Of a DNA stretch of 64,000 nt, positions 1 through 10,145 are shown in pieces; the first letter of the stretch is position 1; every line of letters begins with the position of its first letter. The DNA is from Calonectria ilicicola (taxonomy: Eukaryota > Ascomycota > Sordariomycetes > Hypocreales > Nectriaceae), in assembly GCA_020809705.1 (NCBI GenBank), contig CP085833.1, positions 1,674,001 to 1,738,000 of the forward strand, written 5' to 3'. Below the pieces are notes generated by a model. That model had not been told where the DNA came from and ran no database searches. It saw nothing but the letters and a program-made list of their open reading frames with translations. A program made the position numbers and the translations under genes.

Positions 1-937
1 CCCTCTTCGATTTATACCATGCTGCCATGCATAACACCATAGACAGCAATGTTAAGAATGGCGCATCGGTAGGGTATGCCCGACCATCTTTTATGGATAG
101 CAGTCGTTGGCGAAATCTGGGTTCGTATATTACCAACGAGAACCAATGGACTGCCTCAAAATAGTCTTCCACCAATATATTGATGGTTTCGTGGTCAGGA
201 AATCGGCCACTAAGAATGGTTGATATCGGCAGGCGTCGATCGTCAATTCTTCTCATTGGAGATCTCGAACCACACCCACCGTCTGGGATTGCCGATGTTT
301 GGTGTTCATCTATTGGCTGGCTTCCTAGTCTGCACATCTTCCGGTGGATGTTCTTTTAACGAGATCCGGAAAAATAACCACTGAGAGACCCTTACCTTTC
401 TGGCAATTCCCATGGCTGACTCTGAACCCTCATACTCCACATGTGTCCAAGAATTCTGTCGATGACCTGGATCTGAAATATCCGTTTCTTCAATACCACT
501 TGTTTCGCGAGCCAATAACGGCCTTTGGGCAGGCGGTGTTGAAATAGACGTAGTACCATCATGGCTACTTCTAGGTTGTGGTCGCCTATCTGGTGTTATT
601 ATTTAGATTCTTCACGGGTGGTTGATAGTGGCTTGCTTCTGTTGTTTTCTGTTTCGACGCTCTTTAGGCGCTCTAGGTTTGCCTTTCGGTGTATCCTCCA
701 AAGGTGCTGCCTCACACTCTACATTAGCCCGCACACACAGAGAACAAGGTCGAAATGAGTCGCACTAGAGAAGCATGACGAATGAATAAGTGGACATGAA
801 AAAATGGCGGAGTGACTGACTCGGCTCTTGTTCCGACGACATCTGTTGCATGCGCTGGATACTCGTGTAGGGAGCTGTCGATTTACAACTGGAGCCGAGG
901 GCTCTCCCTCCGGCGGATGTTCTCGGCTTTCTGACAT
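1..937 (-). CDS. Zn2Cys6 fungal transcription factor, 3' end beyond the window
   Basis: Nuclear DNA-binding regulator; only the N-terminal part is present. Proposed exons are 821-937, 616-764, 396-570 and <1-337. Joining exons 1 and 2 across a 56-nt intron (765-820) completes a binuclear zinc cluster, CNRCRRNKSRC then CSLCVRANVEC, with the C-x2-C-x6-C spacing of the family. A basic linker and a Ser/Thr/Pro-rich stretch follow. The last exon reads VEDYFEAVHWFS and FLTLLSMVLCMAAWY, typical of the fungal-specific TF domain (middle homology region). Two in-frame stops (612-614 TGA, 603-605 TAA) lie inside a putative 45-nt GT-AG intron (571-615) whose removal keeps frame, so I favour an intact gene. 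It diverges from a polyol dehydrogenase and may regulate it (inference). Confidence 0.8.
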
Positions 938-1436
938 GTTGCAAGGGAGTGGATACGGAACCGAACCAAATTGAAGGATAAGATTCCGCTATGGCCTTTG
1001 AGGCACGCACTGGACCTCCGCCGGAATCCACACGTGATCAACCGTTGCAACGGAGACCGAACTCGTCGCGACGCTAGGGCTGTTGAGGAGCTAGTGCGAG
1101 ATTTTAGTTTGAGGCAGTGACGCAATGCTTGGTACCAAAGCTTCCGCGGAACCGACAAAGGTGTGGGTTCACCTCCGCCGGGTCACGAGAAAATGGTATC
1201 AAAATAGTGGAGAGAACCAGGATTCCAACTCAAGGATAGTTGAATACACAATGTCCAATCGGGGGTAGAAGCGAGACAATACGGAGAAGCCACTAAGAGA
1301 GGAGAAATTATTTTGGATATTTATTGCGGTTTGTATTATTCAAGTTTCCATCACATCTGTCATCCAACCGTCACCTCCGTTTTAGCTCATCTCCTCAAAC
1401 CCGGCCGCTTGACCTCCGCTTCATTGCATACCAAAC
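938..1436. other. Divergent promoter region between regulator and dehydrogenase
   Basis: A 499-bp intergenic stretch between two divergent starts. It holds three CCG/CGG-type motifs (listed separately), of the kind bound by Zn2Cys6 proteins. No convincing gene is seen in it. Confidence 0.6.
1143..1150. promoter_or_regulatory. TCCGCGGA palindrome (candidate Zn2Cys6 site)
   Basis: Perfect 8-bp palindrome TCCGCGGA, an inverted CCG/CGG pair with no spacer. It sits in the divergent promoter. Related motifs TCCGCCGGA (1017-1025) and TCCGCCGGG (1174-1182) lie nearby. Zn2Cys6 regulators commonly bind paired CGG triplets; binding here is inferred. The same octamer recurs at 22686-22693. Confidence 0.4.
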
Positions 1437-2641
1437 ATGGCTTCAGAAAATGCAAATCAAAATGAGGGTTCAGAGAATCCTAGAAATGTGAGCAGACAAT
1501 ATTGGATATGGGGTTACCCCACTTACTCAATTCGGCTGACAACTGATGTTTTTAGAACCTTTCTTTCTTCTTGAGAAAGCCTCATGATGTCGAATTCGCT
1601 GAGCGACCTATGCCAAGGCTCTCGTCACCCAATGATGTCATGGTTGCTGTAAACTACACTGGAATCTGCGGGTCAGATGTGCATTACTGGGATCATGGGC
1701 GAATCGGCCACTTTGTTGTGGAGGATCCCATGGTCTTGGGCCATGAATCTTCTGGGACTGTCGTCGAAGTTGGCAGCGCTGTGAAAACACTTAAACTGGG
1801 GGACAAAGTAGCCATTGAGCCTGGATACCCATGCCGTTGGTGCAGTAATTGTCTAGCGGGTCGATACAACCTCTGTGTCGACATGGTTTTCGCTGCGACT
1901 CCTCCGGTTCATGGCACTCTCACTGGTTTCTGGGTAGCGCCATTCGACTTTTGCTACAAGCTACCTGACAACGTTTCGCTAGAAGAAGGGGCATTGATTG
2001 AGCCTCTCGCAGTCGCAGTTCATATTGTCAAGCAAGCTGAAGTCGCACCAGGCAGCAGCGTCGTGGTGATGGGGGCCGGCCCAGTCGGGCTCCTATGTGC
2101 AGCAGTAGCCAAGGCCTTTGGAGCAACGAAGATTGTTAGCGTGGATATCGTGCAATCAAAGCTTCAATTTGCCACGGAGTTAGCTGCCACTCATACCTAC
2201 ACACCCCAGAGAGTTTCTGCCGAAGAAAATGCTGAGGCTTTGCTGGAGCAATGCGATCTCAAGGGCGGCGCAGATGTCGTGATTGATGCAAGTGGCGCCG
2301 AGAGCTCCATTCAAACGAGCCTCCGCGTCATCAAAACAGGAGGCAATTATGTCCAAGGCGGTATGGGCAAAGCAGACATTGTGTTTCCTATTATGGCCAT
2401 GTGCCAGAAGGAGGTCACTGCACGAGGAAGCTTCCGATACGGGCCTGGTGACTACCAGTTGGCGATCGAGCTGGTTTCTAACGGCAGCGTAAATGTCAAG
2501 AAGCTTATTACCGATGTAGTCAACTTTGAACAAGCAGAAGAAGCGTTCAAGAAGGTGAAGGACGGCCAAGTTGTCAAAATTCTAATTAAAGGACCCAATG
2601 AAACCCCCAAATCTAGCATAGCTTTCAGAAGCAAATATTGA
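1437..2641 (+). CDS. Xylitol/sorbitol-type NAD-dependent dehydrogenase (zinc MDR family)
   Basis: Two exons, 1437-1487 and 1556-2641, give 378 aa. The first ATG encodes MASENANQNEG, and a 68-nt intron (GTGAGC...TTTTAG) follows. The family oxidises polyols such as xylitol, sorbitol or L-arabinitol to ketoses with NAD+, in the cytosol. Visible motifs are GICGSDVHYW and GHE for catalytic zinc, a structural zinc loop PCRWCSNC...NLC, a nucleotide-binding GAGPVGLL, and an Asp at the end of the second beta strand (VSVDI) favouring NAD+. Length and motifs resemble fungal D-xylulose reductase (xylitol dehydrogenase); sorbitol or arabinitol specificity cannot be excluded. The neighbouring regulator and sugar porter fit pentose or polyol catabolism. 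Confidence 0.88.
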
Positions 2642-3465
2642 GGGTAGTATGAACGAATAGAGAATACATATTTAAAGAAGGATTAGTGCCGCTTCTGATA
2701 TCCATGAAGATGTTGCGTATGAGATGTTATCACAAACAACTTAGACATGCGCGGATGATGGTTTGTCCCGCCTTTATATTCGAATTTCTATCAATTAGAC
2801 TCATCGGACCAGAAGCTTTGTGGTGCAGCGATGGGCGTGCTTCTCATCAACGGCAGAAACGGCTTTTGTAAGGCTGTCGATATAGTAGGCATAGAAATTA
2901 GGCAATACCCGGTTTGCTCCGTCATTTTTGTCATGACATCCATCACTAGAGCTAAATCCGAATGAAGCGGTTCCGCATTATTCGGGGGGATGTGGGTATG
3001 GGTATGCCTGCACACAATGGGAAGCATTCGGCTCAAAATTGTGTGACCGAACAACGCGAGCTTGATGTACGGCGGATTTAAAACCTCCCCTCATTAGTGG
3101 GGCCTTGGCGCTTTGATTGGGCTACCGGGATAGACTGCTTGATTGGCTCGTGGTTTACATGGGCCAGGTGAGGAAATCAGAAATGTTCGGTTACGGAGGA
3201 ATCGTTGAGCCAATCAATTCGCTCCAATCTGGTAGTACGGTTCCGGCGGATGCTTTCTGGCTCAGTGATAGGCGGTTTGGACCCACTAGCCAAGCTCTCC
3301 TCCACACTTTTTCTCCAAGTTGTAGGTGGTCAAGGCATTCAACGCTAAACTGTAGATGGTGTCGAGATGTGGGAACTCGGCCCGTTTGCTGTCAACATTG
3401 GGGTAAATCTAGAGCAATGAAGCTGTCATGGCTCGTTTTCTCGTTGGGAATCATGTTCCTCGCTC

Positions 3466-3472
3466 TATATAA
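3466..3472 (+). promoter_or_regulatory. TATA box of the sugar porter
   Basis: TATATAA lies 114 bp upstream of the ATG at 3580, a usual distance for a fungal core promoter. It is directly followed by CreA-like motifs. Confidence 0.5.
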
Positions 3473-3473
3473 T

Positions 3474-3514
3474 CTGGGGCCCCGGACTGCTTGTCTTGCG
3501 GAGAAAACCTGGGG
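3474..3514. promoter_or_regulatory. Three CreA-like (SYGGRG) sites
   Basis: CTGGGG at 3474-3479 abuts CCCCGG at 3480-3485 (CCGGGG on the other strand), forming a head-to-head pair. A third CTGGGG is at 3509-3514. CreA/Cre1 binds SYGGRG, and closely spaced pairs are known to be effective. All three lie between TATA box and start codon, suggesting carbon catabolite repression of the transporter (inference). Confidence 0.45.
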
Positions 3515-3579
3515 TATAGACACTTTATTCTTAATCTCTTGCCAATACGACAAATATTTTGACATCTCGGGTTGAAGTT

Positions 3580-5330
3580 ATGGAGAAACCACCAGCTCCA
3601 ACCATGATGGAGTCAATTCCAGCCTCTACCAATCGAGAACCCCTTCCAGTGGCGGAAACCTCATGGCTCGAATCTAAGATCAAACCAAAGAGTGTCCATG
3701 CTCGTTACCCATTTAGAGGAAAAGCGCTCCTTTGGATGACTTGCGCATTTGGGAGTCTAGGCGACGCACTTTTCGGATATGATCAGGGTACGTTGCAAAT
3801 TTCATCAGTCTACTGTCCAAACATGCACATATTAACAATATACGCAGGAATTGTCGCAGGTCTTCTGGTCAATCCAGTATTTCTCTCCAAATTCTTCGCC
3901 GACTACGGTGGCCGCGACGGTACAAGCCAAAATATCGATCCATCTATAACGGGAATCTTCGTGGCCTGCCTGCAAGTCTCGGCCGCTTTGGGATCCATCC
4001 TTGCTGGAAATCTTGGTGACATGATAGGCAGAAAGAGGTGTGTGCGATTTGGCGGTTTCATTTACTTCGCCGCCGCTTTCATCCAAGCCTTTGCACCTGG
4101 TTTCAACACTTTTGTGGCTGGCCGAACTCTTCAGGGTTTGGGTGTTGGCTTCCTTTCCATGACCGTTCCTGTTATTCAGACTGAGATTGCTGCGCCTCAC
4201 CGCCGTGGTCTTATGGTCGGTGTCGAGTATACATTCCTCATTGGTGGTTACGCACTCTCGACTTGGGTCGATTTTGGCTTTTACCATCTCATCCCAAAGA
4301 GCGAGTCTTGGCAAGGACCATACTTCATCCAAATGGGCCTTTCATTTATCCTCTTCGGTATGTCTTTTATACTTCCAGAGACACCCCGCTGGTTGGCACG
4401 CAATGGGTTTGCAAAGGAATGCCTCCAGACAATCGCAGACCTTCACACTTCAAACGGCGACACACAAGCGGCGCATGTTCAAGAAGTCATGTTAGAGATT
4501 GAAGAGGCTGTGCGCTACGAGGCAACTTTGAGCCAATCGACGTGGCGAGAAATGTTCACGCGTTACCGCAAGCGTACAATTGTGGGAATCACCGCACAAA
4601 TGTTCGCACAACTCAACGGCATCAACGTTATTTCATTCTACTTGCCTACGACTCTAGCCAAGGCTGGTTTGAGCGACAGAGATTCGCTGCTCTATACTGC
4701 TGGAAATTCAATTCCGTATGTTGCTGCTACCATACTCACATGGTGGCTTGCGGATAAATGGGGGAGACGACCACTTCTTATTCTTGGTGGTAAGTACAAA
4801 AATTGTAATTTTGATTGGTCTACTATGTCAGCTAACAATAAACCAATTCAGGTATCCTAATGGCCATCGCCTTGTGTATTGTTTGCGCCTTCACTGAAGC
4901 CCACATCTCAAACCCCAAGACGAAAGCCAACGGCATATATGCCTTTATAGTCATTTACAATGCAATCTATGGATTCACCTGGGGTCCCATCCCCTGGCTA
5001 CTACCTGCTGAAATCTTCCCACTACGTGCACGAAGCAAAGGAATGGCGTTAGCTACCTGTTCAAACTGGCTCTTCAATTTTGCAATTGGCATGTCAGCCC
5101 CAGACGCGTTCGCAGGGATCGGTGGCTACTATTACGTCATTATTGCAGGATTTTGTCTCATATCTGTTGGGCTGGCTTCATTCTACTACGTGGAAACAGC
5201 GGATCACACACTTGAGGAGATTGCAATTGCCTTTGGCGACAAAGCATTCGTGGATAATGATGAGACTGTTGTTGAGGCGTCACATCTGGCAAGAGATAGA
5301 GGGAAGAAAAAAAGCTCCGCAATGGTCTAG
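3580..5330 (+). CDS. MFS sugar porter (hexose/pentose transporter family)
   Basis: Exons 3580-3787, 3848-4789 and 4852-5330 encode 542 aa. Introns of 60 and 62 nt have consensus ends (GTACGT...GCAG; GTAAGT...TCAG). Plasma-membrane sugar importer of the 12-helix sugar porter family. The N-terminus up to about residue 45 is hydrophilic. Family signatures seen are FGYDQG in helix 1, DMIGRKR in the loop after helix 2, PETPRWL before the central loop, QLNGINVISFY in helix 7, and KWGRRP in the second half. The substrate cannot be read from sequence. Its position beside a xylitol-type dehydrogenase, with CreA-like promoter sites, fits pentose or polyol uptake. Confidence 0.85.
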
Positions 5331-6230
5331 AACAGCGTTATGTCAGCTCGTGGCTTCACATGTTGAGCAAGCTACCCTCAGCAGCAACGACTGTTTCCTA
5401 TATCATTTTGGATATTATGGTTCCATCTATGAGGTTAAATTTACGATTGATTTCCATGAAAAAAAAAAACACCCATATAGTGATTGTGGTTAGAGGGTCC
5501 TTCCTGGCAGATCTCGAGACTGTGATAACATTGGAGCTACAGGGTAGTGAAGGTATGGGCACATAAAAAAACATGGCCAAGGACAGAGAAAGTAACCAGC
5601 TATAGGTCCAAGATAGCTTAGGTCTTCATGGAACCAAGCTATGGCCTTCTAACGGTTGATTTGTTCATGTGCCATGTCTTGCTCTTAATTTAATCTCAAC
5701 CCTTTGACCATGCTGGAAAGTTTCAAAGTGGAGGTCTGAGCCTCAAGAAACTGGGCCAATAGGATCAATGTCTACCGGGAAAGTGGCATCAAAGCCATCC
5801 AGATCCGAAGTGCCGACAATATCCACCTGCGCCCCATAATTATGACGGAGCTTTACTTGGCTGATTGCGTGCCATCTTTGGGTCTGATCCCCTATTAAGA
5901 TCCAATTTCAACCCCACCACCCAAAGCTTGATGGCATAAATCACATCACAAAATCTCATCTCCCGCCTCCGGTTAAGATTGTGGAAATAGACGGATATAA
6001 ATTTGAGAGACCACAATTGGCCGAATCTTTGGCAAGAGCATGATGTCCTAACACATCATTTCTTGTTTGGGATAGTGAAATTTCACACCATATTACGTGT
6101 GCTGACGTATAGCACACCATCGAGATTCCATGTTTCACTCTGTAATAAGCTCATGGCGCGAATATAGAGTTCGAGGGCTAAGTGAATGTGATAGAGCAAC
6201 ACGCGTATTGCCGATAACCTTTTTCTTGTT

Positions 6231-6266
6231 CCGCCTTTCTTCCTAGTGCCGCCTTTCTTCCTAGTG
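6231..6266. repeat. Two tandem 18-bp units
   Basis: The unit CCGCCTTTCTTCCTAGTG occurs twice without a gap (6231-6248 and 6249-6266). It lies about 130 bp before the esterase start and may duplicate a regulatory element or be a replication slip. Confidence 0.85.
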
Positions 6267-6301
6267 AGAAAGCGACAAGGGTCGCACGGGGTATCTGAAC
6301 G

Positions 6302-6310
6302 ATATATATA
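6302..6310 (+). promoter_or_regulatory. TATA box of the esterase
   Basis: ATATATATA about 85-90 bp upstream of the ATG at 6394, just after the 18-bp tandem repeat. Confidence 0.45.
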
Positions 6311-6393
6311 ACTGAGAAGATCTTTCTGTCACAGGATAACTCTTCACCGGTTCTCCAGCGCTGCCTGGGATTTAGTTTCGTCATTCAATCACA

Positions 6394-8049
6394 ATGCAGC
6401 TCCCGAGCCTCCGACTAGCATATATTGTGCTAGCAGCATGTCCTCTCATACTTCCAGCGCAAGCTCAACTCTATGACAAGATCATTCAGACCCAATACGG
6501 CCCCGTGAAGGGTTTCCAATGGTTTAACTCATCCTTTGCTAATGCAACCATCCTGGAGGAACGCTGGAATACCAACTTCAGCAACGTTGCCGCATGGCTG
6601 GGTGTTCCATTCGCAGCCGATACTAGCGGACAGAACCGTTGGAAGGTCGCGCAACCCCGTGATCCCTGGAATGACACGCTGATTGCCGACCAATTCGGTG
6701 CTCCTTGCCCCAGTAGCTATGTCGACAACTGGAGCGAGGACTGCTTATCCGTGAACATCTGGAGCGGCGCAAATTCGACCGACGCGAAGCTCCCCGTCCT
6801 TGTTTGGAACCAGGGCGGAGGACAAACGACCGACGAAAGTATTTATTACGGTGGCCCTATGGCTATGAAGGGTGTCGTTGTTGTCACCTGGAATCGCCGT
6901 GATGGTATTTTTGGTTTCCTTGGACACCCGGAATTAGCGGCCGAAAATGAACACAACTCGACTGGCAATTACGGTACACTTGACCATGTGACCGTTCTAC
7001 ATTGGGTGCAGAAAAACATTGCCAAATTTGGCGGTGATCCCGACCATGTGACTATCGCTGGCCAGTCATTTGGATCTGCACAAGTCTACCACGCTGTTAA
7101 CAGCGATCTGTTCAAGGGCCTCTTCGTTGGCGCTATCGCGCAGAGTGGCTTCCGATACCCCTATGACACGCTGTTGGCTGGCCTGGCAACATCTTACACG
7201 ACCAGGGAGGTTTCCTACTCCTGGGGTTACAACGCCACAGCTACCTACAACGTATCCTCCGTCGCTGAGTTGCGCAATGTCTCTGCCGAGGACTTGTTGG
7301 GCATCAGCGAAGTACGAGATTACAATAATATTTGGTGGGTAACGGCGTTGTCTGCCCAATACCCCGTGGCCTTTAAGCCAATGTTGGATGGCTATGTTCT
7401 GCCTGAGAAATACATTGAGACTCTTCTGAACGGTCCTCCAAATGATGTGCCCGTCATTACTGGAAATAACAAGGATGAGAGTGGTGCCGCCACCAGCACG
7501 AACTTGACCGTGGCCGAGTACACAGCAGACTGCAAGCTCAAGTACGCCAATTTGTCTACGGAGTACTTCAAATTATACCCTGCCAACAATGACACGCAAG
7601 CTGATCAATCATGGAATGCTGCTGCTCGCGACACATCTCTTGTTTCCTCTTGGGCCTTTGCCAATGAGTGGGTCAAGAGCGCGTCTAGCCCCATCTGGAC
7701 TTACTACTGGGATCACGCACCCCCGGGCCAGACCCAAGGCGCATTCCACCAGTCGGAGATCTATTACATTTTGAACAGTGTTCAGACCTCGACAGATTAC
7801 CCCTTTGACTGGTACGACTTGTGGCTGGGAGACGTTATGTCGGCCTACTGGGCAAACTTCATCAAGACTGGCAACCCTAACAACGGCGGTAGCTATAAAT
7901 GGGACAACCTGACTCAGTGGGACGCCAATGACGGCAGCTCCGAAACTGTATTCCATGTGGGACAAGGGTTTGGAAATGTCACTCTGACTGAGAAGCCCGC
8001 TCAGGTTGACTTGATTATGGAATACTTTTCTCAACAGACTCCATACTAA
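6394..8049 (+). CDS. Secreted type-B carboxylesterase/lipase
   Basis: Intronless, 551 aa. The protein starts with a clear signal peptide: a hydrophobic core YIVLAACPLILPA ending near AQAQL, about residue 25. The type-B carboxylesterase fold hydrolyses carboxylic esters outside the cell. The nucleophile is Ser225 in GQSFG, later followed by NKDES (acid region, near residue 360) and GAFHQSE (His region, near residue 450). Many N-x-S/T sites suggest glycosylation. The family box SEDCLSVNIW is present. Unusually, the oxyanion box is NQGGGQ instead of the common HGGG. Substrate unknown; plant ester substrates are possible given the sugar-use neighbours. Confidence 0.85.
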   Translation: MQLPSLRLAYIVLAACPLILPAQAQLYDKIIQTQYGPVKGFQWFNSSFANATILEERWNTNFSNVAAWLGVPFAADTSGQNRWKVAQPRDPWNDTLIADQFGAPCPSSYVDNWSEDCLSVNIWSGANSTDAKLPVLVWNQGGGQTTDESIYYGGPMAMKGVVVVTWNRRDGIFGFLGHPELAAENEHNSTGNYGTLDHVTVLHWVQKNIAKFGGDPDHVTIAGQSFGSAQVYHAVNSDLFKGLFVGAIAQSGFRYPYDTLLAGLATSYTTREVSYSWGYNATATYNVSSVAELRNVSAEDLLGISEVRDYNNIWWVTALSAQYPVAFKPMLDGYVLPEKYIETLLNGPPNDVPVITGNNKDESGAATSTNLTVAEYTADCKLKYANLSTEYFKLYPANNDTQADQSWNAAARDTSLVSSWAFANEWVKSASSPIWTYYWDHAPPGQTQGAFHQSEIYYILNSVQTSTDYPFDWYDLWLGDVMSAYWANFIKTGNPNNGGSYKWDNLTQWDANDGSSETVFHVGQGFGNVTLTEKPAQVDLIMEYFSQQTPY

Positions 8050-8451
8050 ACGGAAGAATGCTTCCCAAAAAGCTACCAGACATGCCTCATTCAATTCAAT
8101 CCTCCTTATAGATTAATAGACTAGACTAGAAACTAAGATATTAGAATAAATAGAAAAATATGGCTGGCACAACACTTAGTAACATTGCAAGCTAAGAAAG
8201 CTTCGTTTCGTTGAATGCGTGCATGCACTCGCTAGTCTGAGGTTCATTAATCAATATGGTGACAACGCCCACAAGACGAACTTTAACTCCACCTAGATCG
8301 TGCAATTGACCATCGTGTGATGTAACATCTCGTCCAAGTAGCATTTGATCCCCAAGAGACGTCCAAAATCCACAACCCCACCGTATCATTCAATGCAGGG
8401 CCTAATCGACGCATCATCCAATAAGATGCCCCATCCACCTTGGTTTCAGAA
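8050..8451. other. Short region between convergent genes
   Basis: About 400 bp between the 3' ends of the esterase and the MFS gene. It is AT-rich near 8100-8160 and presumably holds both polyadenylation regions. No gene seen. Confidence 0.6.
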
Positions 8452-10145
8452 CTAATATGCATACAGGTTAACCGCTTCGTTGTCTGATGCTCGGATCTTT
8501 TTATTGGCCCGCTTGAGAACAAATTTCATGGCCCAAGCTGTGCCGATAACACCCATGGAAAAGCAAATGCTCGCAATCATAGCCATCCGGAACAGTGGCG
8601 CATCAGAATCGGGCCATAGATATGGAGTGTAAACAAAGGACAAATTTCCCAATGTATTGACAATAGCAATCGCTGCAGCCTTTTTCTCATCTGTTTGTCC
8701 AAGGGTTGCAGAAGTCCAGGCCAAGTTAATATTATTGACACCATATGTCGCACCAACAAACAAGACCATGGCAAAATACCGCGCCCCAATGTTGTGCGTC
8801 GCAGTGGCCAATGCAAACCCGACAGAAGCAACAATCTTTGAAGCGGTGACATGCCAAGTGCGCTCATTGTAGCGCCCAGAGGACCAAGACACCAACACCG
8901 AGGTGAATGTCGCGAGAAGGAATGGAGGGCAGGTCAAAACTAGCGTGATTGTTGTGTTGAAGCCAAGAGTTTTCACCGCACTGGGCATGTAATTCTTGAA
9001 TCCATTTGCGGAGAGATGTAGATTGCCCTGAAGAGCAAAGATCCAGGTGCGATAGTCACGAACTGCCTCCCACAGGCCAGACCAAGTGCTGGTTCCAATT
9101 CGTTTCTCTGTGGTGTCTTGGGAGATGCGGCTATGGGCCAATTGCCTCTCCTCTTCTGTTAACCACCGTGTTTGCAACGGAGAGTCGGGCAGGAGGAAAA
9201 ATGCAACAACAGCGATAGCAACTGCGTTGAAGTTAGTGATTGATTGAAACATGCCAAGGTTTGGGGCAAGACTTACCAGTGACGACACCTTGGATAAGGA
9301 AAAGCCATCGCCAGCCAGACAGACCGTGCTTTCCATCCAGACCAGCAAAGACACCAGCTGCAATAAGACCAGAAAAGGAACTTGCAAGTAGGTTTCCGGT
9401 ATAAAATATGGCAAGTCGGGTAGCTGCCTCTTTTCGATTATAGAAGAGGCTCACCAGGTAGACTGCTCCAGAGTAGAAGGGGGCCTCGGTGATACCCAGA
9501 ATCAATCTGCACCAAAATTAGTCAGCTATATTTCTACATAAACATTCACGTGAAGCTGCAAAAGGTACAACTTACCTGCAGGCTAGCATGCCGTGATAAC
9601 TCTGTACTCGGCAGATCATGGTGGAGATGATTGCCCATGCCATCATCCATCCAGACATGTACCACGATGGCCTTACACGGGTGACCAACATGTTAGAGGG
9701 GACCTGACCTGAGATGTATCTGAATTTATAAGCCAAGAAATCTTTTAGGTCGCATTATGGGAAAGCTTACCCAACAAAGAAGATACTGACGCAGGTGTTG
9801 TACTGCGATCCAACCAGCCCAAGGTCTTTGTCCAAGCCGTTCAATTTTCCGTTGACAATGGCATTTCTATCAAGAAAATTTAGGAAGTACATGAGCCAGA
9901 GGATAGGCTATCATTAATTCGTCAGCTTGATGATTACAAAAAGATTGATTCCAACTCACCATCAAATAAATGTCTAGCTTTTTGACTAGAGCGATTTCCT
10001 TTGGGTCTGTTTTGGCATACCCACCGAACTTATCGCGGGTCTCCACTTCATCTTGCTTTTTTGGATCATCCTGAAAATCAACATGATCAATAGCAATTGG
10101 CTCTTTCGTATCTTGTGTTGTCCCTGGCCCGTGGGAGACGGTCAT
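8452..10145 (-). CDS. MFS transporter, anion:cation symporter (Dal5-like) type
   Basis: Five exons (9960-10145, 9771-9907, 9576-9719, 9277-9506, 8452-9221) encode 488 aa. Introns are 51-69 nt with GTGAGT/GTAAG donors. Plasma-membrane carrier of the Dal5/Tna1 group, which moves organic anions, allantoate, nicotinate or other vitamins. Typical features are an acidic-basic N-terminal tail ending KKLDIYLM, helix 1-2 sequence FLNFLDRNAI, GITEAPFYSG in helix 4, GWRWLF before the central loop and a charged loop TEEERQLAHSRI. It is divergent from the NRPS-like reductase with a shared 669-bp promoter, so co-regulation and product or precursor transport are possible (inference). Confidence 0.85.

Larger units (their letters stand above)
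2642..3579. other. Intergenic region, promoter of the sugar porter
   Basis: Non-coding stretch of 938 bp. It carries a TCCGGCGGATG motif at 3242-3252, identical over 11 bp to one at 909-919, plus a TATA box and CreA-like sites close to the next gene. An open frame at 3117-3575 shows no recognisable domain and is not called. Confidence 0.55.
5331..6393. other. Intergenic region upstream of the esterase
   Basis: No gene recognised in 1,063 bp. It contains the 3' flank of the sugar porter, a short A tract near 5460, the 18-bp tandem duplication and the TATA box listed separately. Confidence 0.6.

Noticed and set aside
603..614. Zinc-cluster gene called as a pseudogene because of two stops
   Set aside because: Both stops lie in a 45-nt in-frame GT-AG segment with a branch-like site; an intron explains them more simply.
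3117..3575. 152-codon open frame before the sugar porter
   Set aside because: No domain resemblance, unusual composition, and it covers the porter's TATA box, CreA-like sites and leader.
5080..5493. Second frame over the end of the sugar porter
   Set aside because: Shadow of the real transporter frame; lacks any family signature.
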